From an uncultured Bacteroidales bacterium (GTDB taxonomy: Bacteria; Bacteroidota; Bacteroidia; Bacteroidales; UBA932), in contig CASEBV010000019.1 in assembly GCA_949286415.1 (NCBI GenBank), forward strand, positions 1 through 63,398: 63,398 nucleotides of DNA, read 5' to 3'. This document shows positions 16,348 through 24,173 of this stretch, piece after piece. Made by a program: the position numbers and the translations under genes. The notes beneath the pieces were generated by a model. The model saw only the letters and a list, made by a program, of their open reading frames with translations, was not told where the DNA came from and did not search any database. The number at the start of each line of letters is the position of its first letter. Within the stretch, counting starts at the first letter, position 1.

Positions 16348-19098
16348 TTATTTTTCAGAGAATCTGTATCTGATTCCTATCATTATAGTCTGGGCATGCC
16401 ATTCGCGGCGCTCTATTACTCCGCCCTTGTATCTTTCATAGTCCTTGAGCGAGTCTGTCATCGGGTTCGGCATGATATACCGGAGTACAGGGGTGTCAAG
16501 CAGGTTGGATGCCTTGGCGAAGATTGCCAATCCTGACCTGAAGCTTTTTTCTATCGAGGCATCAAGCTGCACATATCCGGCTTCCCAGATGTCGTTGTCC
16601 AGCCAGTTTGATATTTCGCTTAGCCGTTTCCCTGTATATGAGCCTGAAATCTGCGCCTCAAGTCCGCATTTGCTGAAATTGAACAGGAGGGAGAGATTTG
16701 CCACATGGGCTGCCTGTCCGTAGAGCGGCCTTGTCTGGCTCACGGTCTTTACTTCAGTCCCTTCGCGCACTCTCTTGCTGGTCGTGATGCTTGAATTGGT
16801 GTAGGTATAGTTGGCCTTGATTCCGAACCAGCTGAAATACTTCATCACATCCACCTCAACTCCTGCGTTGGTTGCGTTTCCGAAGTTCATCGGGGTGATG
16901 AAAGTCGCCTGTCCTTCATTGATGAGTCCGTATTCTATTGGGTTCTGCAGCTTTTTCCAGAAGAGCCCTACCATGAACTGCTCGGATGATTTCGGAAAAA
17001 ATTCATACCTGAGGTCAATGTTGTCGGCCACGGTGTGCTGCAGGTCCGGATTACCTTTTTCGTCATAGTCTTCGTTGAGAATCGTGTAAGGCACTATCTC
17101 GAAGAATCCGGGACGGTTGATGGAACGGCCGTATGAAAACCTCAGGTTGGCGTTGCGGTGAACATTGTATTTGAGGTGGATGCTCGGCAGGATGTCCCAA
17201 TAGTTCTGGTCCCCCTCGGAATCAGTGTTTCTCGGGAAGTCCAGCAGATAGCCCTGGTCAGTATGTTCTGCCCGAAGGCCTGCGATTGCCTCGAATTTCT
17301 TCCAGTTGAATTTGCCCATCAGGTATCCTGCGGCTATGTTTTCCCATGCGTCATAGTTGAGCGGGTCCCCGATATTGCCGTAGGCGCGCGGAGTGAGGAG
17401 CAGCTGGTCGAAATTGGTCCAGTCCTCGCCGTAGTACTGGAGATCTTCCCTGCCTGTGGACGAATCGAATGTGAACTCATTGAAGAAACTGTCTCTCACC
17501 TTGTTCCTGTACATTCCGCCGGCTTTCAGAAAGAGGTCTGTCTCCTGACCGAAATTGAAATTATATGAAAGGTTGACATATCCGGCGAAATCCCTGTCGG
17601 AATTGTGCTCCCATCTTTTTTCGGCCGAGTCTGTGTTGTAGAGATGGGGCTGCTGCATGTTGATGTATATCTTGGAATTGTCAGGGGATGTGCTGTATGC
17701 CTTTGAGAATACCCCTGTCCAGTTCAGTTTCAGCCTGCCGCTTCTCAGGAACGAATGTTCTCCCCGGAGTGTGGCATTGATGATGTACTGCCTGGTCCAC
17801 TGCATCTTGACAATCCAGTCTTTCATGTTCTTCCCGTCCCGGACCTCGCTTTCCCGGAGGTCCATGTAGCCGGCATAGAGCATGACCTTGTGCCTGTCCC
17901 CGGCCCTGTAGTCAAGCTTGACATGCGCCCCGAGCCTGTTCTGCTCCTCCGAATATGTCCTGATTTCCGTGCCGTTGCCCGAGGAGCCGGAGACATAATA
18001 GAGGTCAGTGTTTTTTCCTCTGAAAAGATTCTGCCAGCTGACTGCGGCCATCACCCCGAGTCTTCCTGCGGCATATCTGTCCCCGAATGAGAAGCCGCCC
18101 ACGATGTCGGGCCTCGGCCTTGCGAATTTTACCCGCATGTTCTCCATCGTGAAGTCTTCTGCAGTCACGGCGTAGTTGGCGTTGGGGTCTGCTCCCATCC
18201 TTTCAAACGGAGATGACTTCTGTCCCGCACGATGGTTGAAAGACTCGAAGTCACGGTTGAAGTACAGGGCATTGTATCCGGTGGCGATATTGGCACTGAC
18301 TTCCATCTTCTCCGGAGCGTCTTTCATGACGAGGTTGACTGCACCTCCGATGCCGTCGCCTTCCATGTCGGGAGTGAGTGACTTTGCCACTTCAAGCCTG
18401 TCAAGCATCCCTGAGGGGAAGATATCAAGGGGAACAAACCTGTTCTTGTTGTCAGGACTCGGTATCTTGACTCCGTTTACAAGTGTATAATTGTATCTCT
18501 TGTCCATTCCGCGGAGAATCGCATACTGTCCTTCTCCGCTGCTGTTCCTTTCTACCGTGATACCGGACATCCTCTGGATGGCATTGGCTACCGTCAAGTC
18601 CGGAGAGAGCTCAATGGCCTTGGCACTCATGACATTCACTACACTCAGTGAATTTTTCTCGATGGCTCTTGCGCTTGCTTCTGTCTTGCCGTGATTTTCA
18701 GCCGAAACCGTCGCTCCTTCAAGCATAATGTTGTCCGGCTGCAGATTTATTATGAGAAGCTCTCCAAGAGAGGAACATTTTACTTCGGCATTCTTGTATC
18801 CGATGATTGAACAGAGCAGGACCTGTTCGCCCTCCTGTCCGAGCTGCATGGAAAACGACCCGTCCAGTCCGGACACTGCCCATTTTTCAGGATTGTCTTT
18901 CAGAATTATCGCCGCGCCGATGACTTCTTCTCCGGTGGCTGCATCCAGGACCTTTCCTCTGAGATTCAGCGAAGGTTTTGCCTCGCTGATGCTTTTTGCT
19001 GTCCTTTCGCTGCCTGTGACACTGTCAGCCGACAGATTCACCGGATTCACAGTCCAGACTGCAGCAATCAGTGCCGTCAAGATAAACCTCAGTTGCAT
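16348..19098 (-). CDS. TonB-dependent outer-membrane receptor
   Basis: 916 residues. A signal peptide (MQLRFILTALIAAVW) is followed by a carboxypeptidase-regulatory-like beta-sandwich (about 45-120), a plug domain (about 150-260) with the unusually conserved run GMDKRYNYTLVNGVKIPSPD, and a 22-strand-type barrel ending in TIMIGIRYRFSEK, whose last residues are not the aromatic typical of many porins. The plug resembles TIGR01782-like receptors rather than SusC. With the downstream beta-helix lipoprotein and acid phosphatase it forms one minus-strand unit. Import of a phosphorylated compound or released phosphate ester product is a reasonable inference; the ligand is unknown. Confidence 0.9.
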   Translation of the reverse strand: MQLRFILTALIAAVWTVNPVNLSADSVTGSERTAKSISEAKPSLNLRGKVLDAATGEEVIGAAIILKDNPEKWAVSGLDGSFSMQLGQEGEQVLLCSIIGYKNAEVKCSSLGELLIINLQPDNIMLEGATVSAENHGKTEASARAIEKNSLSVVNVMSAKAIELSPDLTVANAIQRMSGITVERNSSGEGQYAILRGMDKRYNYTLVNGVKIPSPDNKNRFVPLDIFPSGMLDRLEVAKSLTPDMEGDGIGGAVNLVMKDAPEKMEVSANIATGYNALYFNRDFESFNHRAGQKSSPFERMGADPNANYAVTAEDFTMENMRVKFARPRPDIVGGFSFGDRYAAGRLGVMAAVSWQNLFRGKNTDLYYVSGSSGNGTEIRTYSEEQNRLGAHVKLDYRAGDRHKVMLYAGYMDLRESEVRDGKNMKDWIVKMQWTRQYIINATLRGEHSFLRSGRLKLNWTGVFSKAYSTSPDNSKIYINMQQPHLYNTDSAEKRWEHNSDRDFAGYVNLSYNFNFGQETDLFLKAGGMYRNKVRDSFFNEFTFDSSTGREDLQYYGEDWTNFDQLLLTPRAYGNIGDPLNYDAWENIAAGYLMGKFNWKKFEAIAGLRAEHTDQGYLLDFPRNTDSEGDQNYWDILPSIHLKYNVHRNANLRFSYGRSINRPGFFEIVPYTILNEDYDEKGNPDLQHTVADNIDLRYEFFPKSSEQFMVGLFWKKLQNPIEYGLINEGQATFITPMNFGNATNAGVEVDVMKYFSWFGIKANYTYTNSSITTSKRVREGTEVKTVSQTRPLYGQAAHVANLSLLFNFSKCGLEAQISGSYTGKRLSEISNWLDNDIWEAGYVQLDASIEKSFRSGLAIFAKASNLLDTPVLRYIMPNPMTDSLKDYERYKGGVIERREWHAQTIMIGIRYRFSEK

Positions 19099-19116
19099 GA
19101 CCTTTTAATTTGGCCG

Positions 19117-19124
19117 CAAAGGTA
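19117..19124 (-). promoter_or_regulatory. -7 box for the TonB receptor unit
   Basis: TACCTTTG on the minus strand, 18 bases before the ATG at 19098. The upstream -33 region is A/T rich without a clean TTG, which may mean activator dependence. Confidence 0.5.
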
Positions 19125-19247
19125 TTCTGACGCATTTTAATAAAAATGTAGATAATGTTAATAATTTGTTGCCGGAAGTTACGGATTTGTTACATTCTTT
19201 TGATGTCCGAAATCGGGAACATATATTGACACGAAACAGGACAATGC

Positions 19248-20096
19248 TCAGAAATCTGAGCATCCTGACCAGTCGGCGCGGTTGTCCCTGGCTTCAACCT
19301 GATATTCGGTCCTGTCCGGCAGGTTGTGGAAAAGGTCGAAGCCGGTAAGGGCTTCAAGGGCGTCGATTGTCATCATTTCCGTGTGCCCGGTCTGGTCAAA
19401 TACATATCCTATGGCAGTCCATCCGGAATGAGGGTCATTGCGGAGCACTGCCTTGAATACTCTGCGGGGGACAGCAATGTCGTCATTTTCTCCCACATAG
19501 GCAGGGATGTCCCTGTCGCCTTTTCCGGCTTCAGAAGGCACGATGCCGCCCACGACATAAATAGTCGTCCTGTATTTGGATTGCGCCCAGTTCCTGCATT
19601 TTTCCTCTATGTCGTTCCATTCGTCATGGTTCAGGCTGACGCTCATCGGGCAGATGTTGCTCATGTAGAAGCATTCTGCCATGGCCCTTTCGCTCCATTT
19701 GTTGTCTGCGGCAGGGCAGATGTGCCCCCTTTCATAGCGGTATTTCTGATAATTGTACCGACGGTCAGGACATCCCGGAATCTTCGGGTCAGGGATGAAG
19801 GCCTCGGTCCCGGGCCTGGATGTCACACTGCTCTCCAGTCTGTCTTCCGTCAGTATCCAGGCCACCCAGTTCGGAATGCGGAACTTCGGATTGAAAGATA
19901 CTGTGTATCCTTCCCTCCGCACGATTATTTCCTGCCCCTTTCTGTCCGAGAATGCCGGAAGTTCATACATGTCGGACCATCTGCGTCCGTCGGAGCCGTC
20001 TGTCACAGTCTGTGCCCCCGCAGGTGCCTGCCAGGACAGCAGCATAAGCGCCGCTGCCAGAGACAGCCGGCGCATGGTTGCCTGTATGCTTTTCAT
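19248..20096 (-). CDS. secreted DNA/RNA non-specific endonuclease
   Basis: 282-residue NucA/Serratia-type (beta-beta-alpha metal) nuclease. The signal peptide ends near PAGAQ. The active site reads YERGHICPAAD (general base His125; Glu replaces the usual Asp of DRGH), followed by SNICPM and the metal-binding Asn-His region SLNHDEWNDIE. It degrades DNA and RNA outside the cytoplasm, probably for nutrient supply or phosphate scavenging. It has a consensus promoter and stands next to the TonB receptor/phosphatase unit, which would suit a shared phosphate-from-nucleic-acid role, though this is inference. Confidence 0.9.
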   Translation of the reverse strand: MKSIQATMRRLSLAAALMLLSWQAPAGAQTVTDGSDGRRWSDMYELPAFSDRKGQEIIVRREGYTVSFNPKFRIPNWVAWILTEDRLESSVTSRPGTEAFIPDPKIPGCPDRRYNYQKYRYERGHICPAADNKWSERAMAECFYMSNICPMSVSLNHDEWNDIEEKCRNWAQSKYRTTIYVVGGIVPSEAGKGDRDIPAYVGENDDIAVPRRVFKAVLRNDPHSGWTAIGYVFDQTGHTEMMTIDALEALTGFDLFHNLPDRTEYQVEARDNRADWSGCSDF

Positions 20097-20127
20097 TTTG
20101 CCTTGCCTTGTCGTTTTCTTCTACGGG

Positions 20128-20158
20128 CAAATATAGCGAATGCAGGACAGAGAGCCAA
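20128..20158 (-). promoter_or_regulatory. consensus promoter of the nuclease gene
   Basis: Minus strand TTG, exactly 20 bases, then TATATTTG; a complete Bacteroidota -33/-7 pair, 32 bases before the ATG. Confidence 0.75.
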
Positions 20159-20203
20159 ATATTATTGTCTGCGGATGCTATTGACTTGGAAACGAGCTGA
20201 GTC

Positions 20204-21391
20204 CTATAGAGCATATCCGGCAAACCGCTCCAGGGCGTCGGCAAGTCTTGCCCTCGAGCATGCCAGGTTCCACCGCATGAAGCCCTCACCTTCCGTCCCG
20301 TACATGGAACCTGCGTTCAGCCAGAGTCCCGTCTTGTCAATGAGGTCTTCTTCAAGCCGTTCCGAGTCCATGCCGAGATGCCGGCAGTCCATCCATGCCA
20401 GATATGTGCCTTCCAGCTCCGTGAGAGGGAACTCAGGCAGTCTTTCAGCACAGAAATCTTTCATATACTGCCAGTTGCCATAGATGTATTCCAACAGTTG
20501 CTCCAGCCATTCCTCGCCTTCGTTGTATGCGGCCGTCAGAGCGGCGACGCCGAAAGGATTGACGTCGCAGACTTCATTGATGTTGATGGCACGGTTGATT
20601 TTTTCCCGCAGTTCCGGTGTCTCTGCAATGATGTTGGCTATCTGCAGACCGGCGATATTGAATGCCTTGCTCGGCGAGACGCATGTCACGCAGTTTCTGC
20701 TGAATTCTCCGGATATGGATGCGAAAGGGGTGTATTCATGTCCCGGGAGCACAAGTTCGCAATGAATCTCGTCTGCAACTACGATGACATTGTTCCTGAG
20801 GCAGATTTCACCTATCCTTGTCAGTTCTTCCGCAGTCCAGACACGGCCGGCCGGATTGTGCGGGTTGCACAGCAGCATGAGTTTTACTGCCGGGTCGGAT
20901 GCCTTTCTCTCAAGGTCTTCAAAGTCGGCCGTATACCGCATCATTGAAGATGACCTCTCTTCCGTGACATTGCCCGGAATGAGGGGATTGGCTGCGAAGG
21001 TACATCCGTTGTTGCGTATCGAGGAATAGAAACAGTTGTATACCGGAGTCTGTATCAAGACTTTGTCTCCGGGACAGGTGAATGCCTTGATGATGGCGGA
21101 AATGGCCGGGACAACGCCGGAGGTGTAGATTATCCAGTCCTTTTCTATCTTCCAGCCGTGACGCCGGCCGAACCAGCGGATTATTGCCTGATAATATTCA
21201 TCCTGCACTTTAGTATAGCCGAAGATGCCGTGTTCAACTCTTTTGCGCAAGGCATTCAGAATAGGTTCACACGCACGGAAATCCATGTCTGCCACCCAAA
21301 GGGGAAGAATATTCTGCTCTTTGCGGCCGTCCCATTTGTAGGAGCCGCTGCCCCTGCGCTCTATGAGTTCATCAAAATTATATTTCACCAT
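20204..21391 (-). CDS. patB: PLP-dependent C-S lyase (MalY/PatB type aminotransferase fold)
   Basis: 395-residue fold-type I PLP enzyme of the MalY/PatB group, which cleaves cystathionine or related cysteine conjugates. The N terminus KWDGRKEQNILPLWVADMDF is the group signature. CNPHNPAGRVW and DEIHCEL are cofactor motifs, and Lys242 in SPSKAFNIAGLQ binds PLP. The ending RWNLACSRARL carries the substrate carboxylate arginine. It is the last gene of a likely MATE-DUF3737-patB unit; 65 bases separate it from the DUF3737 gene and no promoter is visible there. Confidence 0.88.
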   Translation of the reverse strand: MVKYNFDELIERRGSGSYKWDGRKEQNILPLWVADMDFRACEPILNALRKRVEHGIFGYTKVQDEYYQAIIRWFGRRHGWKIEKDWIIYTSGVVPAISAIIKAFTCPGDKVLIQTPVYNCFYSSIRNNGCTFAANPLIPGNVTEERSSSMMRYTADFEDLERKASDPAVKLMLLCNPHNPAGRVWTAEELTRIGEICLRNNVIVVADEIHCELVLPGHEYTPFASISGEFSRNCVTCVSPSKAFNIAGLQIANIIAETPELREKINRAININEVCDVNPFGVAALTAAYNEGEEWLEQLLEYIYGNWQYMKDFCAERLPEFPLTELEGTYLAWMDCRHLGMDSERLEEDLIDKTGLWLNAGSMYGTEGEGFMRWNLACSRARLADALERFAGYAL

Positions 21392-21456
21392 AATTATGTC
21401 TTGGACAATATTCTTTATTGAATTTCACGATTCTATATTTGACGATTATATTTAGC

Positions 21457-22335
21457 TCATTGTTTCTTGCATGCGGCTGTCATGAATATCTGTCGTCTCG
21501 TTTCTATCACGCAGTCGGCCGGTGCCTTGATGTTTTCGTCGATTGTGACCGAACCGATGCTGTCTGCGACGATATGTCCGGACATCGGGTTCTTGATGTT
21601 GGTTATGCTTCCCCGTATGTCGGCCTTGAGGCTCGTGTATTCGAATGCACGGTCGCAGTCCGGCCCGAATGTACAGTTTTCCAGGACGAGGTCCCGGGCA
21701 TAGCAGAGCGGCTGTTCTCCTGTGATGTGACAGTTGACCAGACGGAGATTCCTCGAGTGCCAGCCGAGATATTCACCGTTCAGTTCGGAATCGTATACGG
21801 TGACATTCTCAACTTCCCAGAATGCGTCCTTGGTCGTGATTCTGGCATTATGGATTTCAACGTCCTTTACATACTGGAAGACATATTTGCTGTCGCTTTC
21901 CAGACCGTCCACATAAATGTTGCTGCTGAACATGAACGGATATGTGCCGCCGTGCAGGGTCAGATTCCTGATGTTGAGACGGTCACATCTCCAGAAGACT
22001 TCATCTGCGTCGTTGATGACTACATTCTCAATGTCAATGTCTGTCATTTCGCGGAACATCTTAGGAGCATCGATTACAGTGTCGGTCATTTTCAGATGGT
22101 CGGAATACCAGAGGGCCGAGCGGCCTCCCACATCGAAGCAGCATCTGTCTATCCTGAACCCGTGCACATGCCAGAACGGATAATTTCCCTCGAACAGGCA
22201 ATTCACGGCTTCAATGTTCGAGCATTCCTTTATGGCCGATTCCCCGGCATGGATTGTCACATTTTCCAGCCGCAGGTCATGCGACCCGAACAGCGGACGC
22301 TCTCCTGAAAATTCCTTGTTGATGATTTTCTCCAT
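21457..22335 (-). CDS. DUF3737 family beta-helix protein
   Basis: 292 residues from MEKIINKEFSGERPLFGS, the usual DUF3737 start; the longer frame overlaps the MATE gene and is not needed. The sequence is a right-handed beta-helix of short turns (LRLENVTIHAGESAIKECSN, NCLFEGNYPFWHVHG, SALWYSDHLKMTDTVID) without a signal peptide, so it appears cytoplasmic. The biochemical role of the family is not known to me. It lies 20 bases after the MATE stop and 65 bases before patB, so the three are probably co-expressed. Confidence 0.85.
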   Translation of the reverse strand: MEKIINKEFSGERPLFGSHDLRLENVTIHAGESAIKECSNIEAVNCLFEGNYPFWHVHGFRIDRCCFDVGGRSALWYSDHLKMTDTVIDAPKMFREMTDIDIENVVINDADEVFWRCDRLNIRNLTLHGGTYPFMFSSNIYVDGLESDSKYVFQYVKDVEIHNARITTKDAFWEVENVTVYDSELNGEYLGWHSRNLRLVNCHITGEQPLCYARDLVLENCTFGPDCDRAFEYTSLKADIRGSITNIKNPMSGHIVADSIGSVTIDENIKAPADCVIETRRQIFMTAACKKQ

Positions 22336-22354
22336 GATATTATGATGTCTAAAT

Positions 22355-23788
22355 TTATTTACTTGTGCGGGCAAGCCATTTCCTGCCGTACAGGCGCACG
22401 AGGAAGATGGCTCCGCGGACGCAAAGTTCTATGCACATTGCCGTCCATACTCCCTGAAGTCCGTACTGCGGGGCAAGCAAGGCCGCAAGGGAAAGCCTGA
22501 CGGCCCAGATGCTGCCGAGATTCATTATGCTCGGAATGAGGGTGTCTCCTGCTCCGACAAATATGCCGTACGCGATGATGGAGGCCGCGTACATCGGTTC
22601 CGCGAAGGCTTCAATCCGCAGGATTTCCGCTCCCAGTCCCACCACTTCCGGTACGGGCGTCATGGCTTTCATTATTGCCGGAGCCCCGAGATACATTATG
22701 ACTCCCATGACTGCCATGACTGCCATGCCCATTATGACGGATATGTTGGCGAATCTCCAGGTGAGGTCTTTCCTCCTTGCCCCTATGCTTTGTCCGACAA
22801 GAGTAGTGGCGGCGTTGGAAATCCCGTATCCCGGCATATAGCAGATGCTTTCTGCTGTGATGGCAAATGCGTTGGCGGCTATCGCTATAGTCCCGAGCGG
22901 AGCCACGATTACAGTCGACATTATCTGGGCCCCGCACATCACTATCCTCTCGCATCCCATCGGCATGGCAATTCCGAAAGCGTTTTTCATGCAGGCGGAT
23001 GTCGGCCAGAAGCTGCCTTTCTCCCGGTCAAGCCTCAGCTGCGGAGACTTCATGCAGAGAGCCCTCAGCAGCAGGCCAGCCACTGCAATCGCCGCCAGAG
23101 CCGTGCCGAGAGCAGCGCCCCTGACTCCAAGTCCGGCTCCCGGGACAGTGATTCCGAGTCCGAAAATCTCCAGCTCCCTTGCCGGGAAAATCAGCAGGAA
23201 ATTGAAGACTACATCCAGCAGGCACATCAGCACATTGAGGGCGCTCGGAGTATACATGTTGCCCGCGCTCCTGAGCATGCCGCTGGCCAGGACATTGATC
23301 TGCATTGCCGGCAGTGAAAGCATGAATATGAAAAAATAGGCCGAGGCATCATCCCGTATGGCCTCTTCTCCGCCGAGCCAGCGGGGGAGAGGTCCGCTCA
23401 CCGCACATCCGATTGCCGTCAGGATTATGCTGAACAGCAGGCAGATGACGATTGACTGACGGAGAATCCCCCTTGCATTCTTGCCGTCCTTGGCCCCGAG
23501 CAGATGGGATACCTGCACATAAAAGCCTGTGGCACAGGCCGTAGTCAGGCCCATGAAAAGCCATGTCGTGGTGGACACGAGTCCGATTGACGCAGATGCC
23601 TCCGCACCCAGGCTGCCGACCATGGATGCATCGATGAACTGCATCAGTATTGACGAGAGCTGGGATATTATTGCCGGGACGCTGAGCTGCACAGTAAGCT
23701 GAAGCTGCTGCCATAGGGTCATCGGAAGACCGTCCTGCACCAGCTTCAGCAATCTGTTCTCACTTTTGTCCCGTCCGTACATCATCAT
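22355..23788 (-). CDS. MATE family efflux transporter with operator-like promoter
   Basis: 477 residues starting at the first of three consecutive methionines (23788). A longer frame reaches 23860 but is built from the promoter and its tandem repeat, so it is rejected. About 12 membrane segments; family motifs AIISQLSSILMQFIDASMVG and GTLIPS-like GAGDTLIPSIMNLG are present. It differs in subtype from the MATE at 4525. It heads a probable MATE-DUF3737-patB unit. The promoter carries two 21-bp direct repeats, suggesting a dedicated regulator encoded elsewhere. Confidence 0.87.
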   Translation of the reverse strand: MMMYGRDKSENRLLKLVQDGLPMTLWQQLQLTVQLSVPAIISQLSSILMQFIDASMVGSLGAEASASIGLVSTTTWLFMGLTTACATGFYVQVSHLLGAKDGKNARGILRQSIVICLLFSIILTAIGCAVSGPLPRWLGGEEAIRDDASAYFFIFMLSLPAMQINVLASGMLRSAGNMYTPSALNVLMCLLDVVFNFLLIFPARELEIFGLGITVPGAGLGVRGAALGTALAAIAVAGLLLRALCMKSPQLRLDREKGSFWPTSACMKNAFGIAMPMGCERIVMCGAQIMSTVIVAPLGTIAIAANAFAITAESICYMPGYGISNAATTLVGQSIGARRKDLTWRFANISVIMGMAVMAVMGVIMYLGAPAIMKAMTPVPEVVGLGAEILRIEAFAEPMYAASIIAYGIFVGAGDTLIPSIMNLGSIWAVRLSLAALLAPQYGLQGVWTAMCIELCVRGAIFLVRLYGRKWLARTSK

Positions 23789-23803
23789 ATTCTTCAGCGG
23801 ATG

Positions 23804-23811
23804 CAAATATA
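23804..23811 (-). promoter_or_regulatory. -7 box for the MATE-DUF3737-patB unit
   Basis: TATATTTG on the minus strand, 15 bases before the first methionine. No TTG is at the normal -33 position, which is instead inside the tandem repeat at 23816-23857. Confidence 0.6.
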
Positions 23812-23815
23812 CAAT

Positions 23816-23857
23816 CTGTTTTCCGTTTTGAACAGACTGTTTTCCGTTTTGAACGGA
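23816..23857. repeat. two 21-bp tandem direct repeats (operator candidate)
   Basis: Two adjacent copies of a 21-base unit (CTGTTTTCCGTTTTGAAC plus AGA or GGA), 20 of 21 bases identical. The junction creates a palindrome, AACAG-T-CTGTT-like. The unit length equals two helical turns and the pair covers the -33 region of the MATE promoter. Confidence 0.7.
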
Positions 23858-23960
23858 CAATGCAAAGGTAATGGAACCGGAGCAATCGGGGAGTAACAGA
23901 TTTACGGACTGTTATACCTTTTTTACTCCTGTGGGAAGTTTTGCGCTACGGTGTTATGCT

Positions 23961-24173
23961 CTACTCTTCAAGAGTGTAGTCTCCTGCCTCGTCAGTGACT
24001 TGTTTCTGCAGCTCGGCAAGCGTATAGACCTTGTCTGAGGTGAATTCCACCGATGCCACAGGCGGTTCAAGAGTGACTGTGGCCTTTACTCCATCAAGCC
24101 GGTTGAGAGCCTTTTCCACATGCATGCGGCAATGGTTGCACATCATGCCCGAAACTTTGAATTCCTTTTTCAT
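23961..24173 (-). CDS. possible internal start producing free CopZ-like copper chaperone
   Basis: Within the copA frame, an ATG at 24173 begins a complete 70-residue HMA domain (MKKEFKVSGMMCNHC...). It is preceded by AAGGAG at 24180-24185, six bases from the ATG, an unusually strong Shine-Dalgarno match for this phylum. Translation from here would give a free copper chaperone beside the CopA fusion. This is an inference; the ATG may simply be the relic of a once separate copZ gene. Confidence 0.4.
   Translation of the reverse strand: MKKEFKVSGMMCNHCRMHVEKALNRLDGVKATVTLEPPVASVEFTSDKVYTLAELQKQVTDEAGDYTLEE

Noticed and set aside
21418..22308. Long plus-strand reading frame opposite the DUF3737 gene
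   Set aside because: Shadow of a conserved gene; the predicted protein is low in plausible secondary structure and has no family match that I can see.
23789..23860. N-terminal extension of the MATE protein encoded by repeats
   Set aside because: The extension consists of the -7 box and the two 21-bp repeats; transcription starts inside it.
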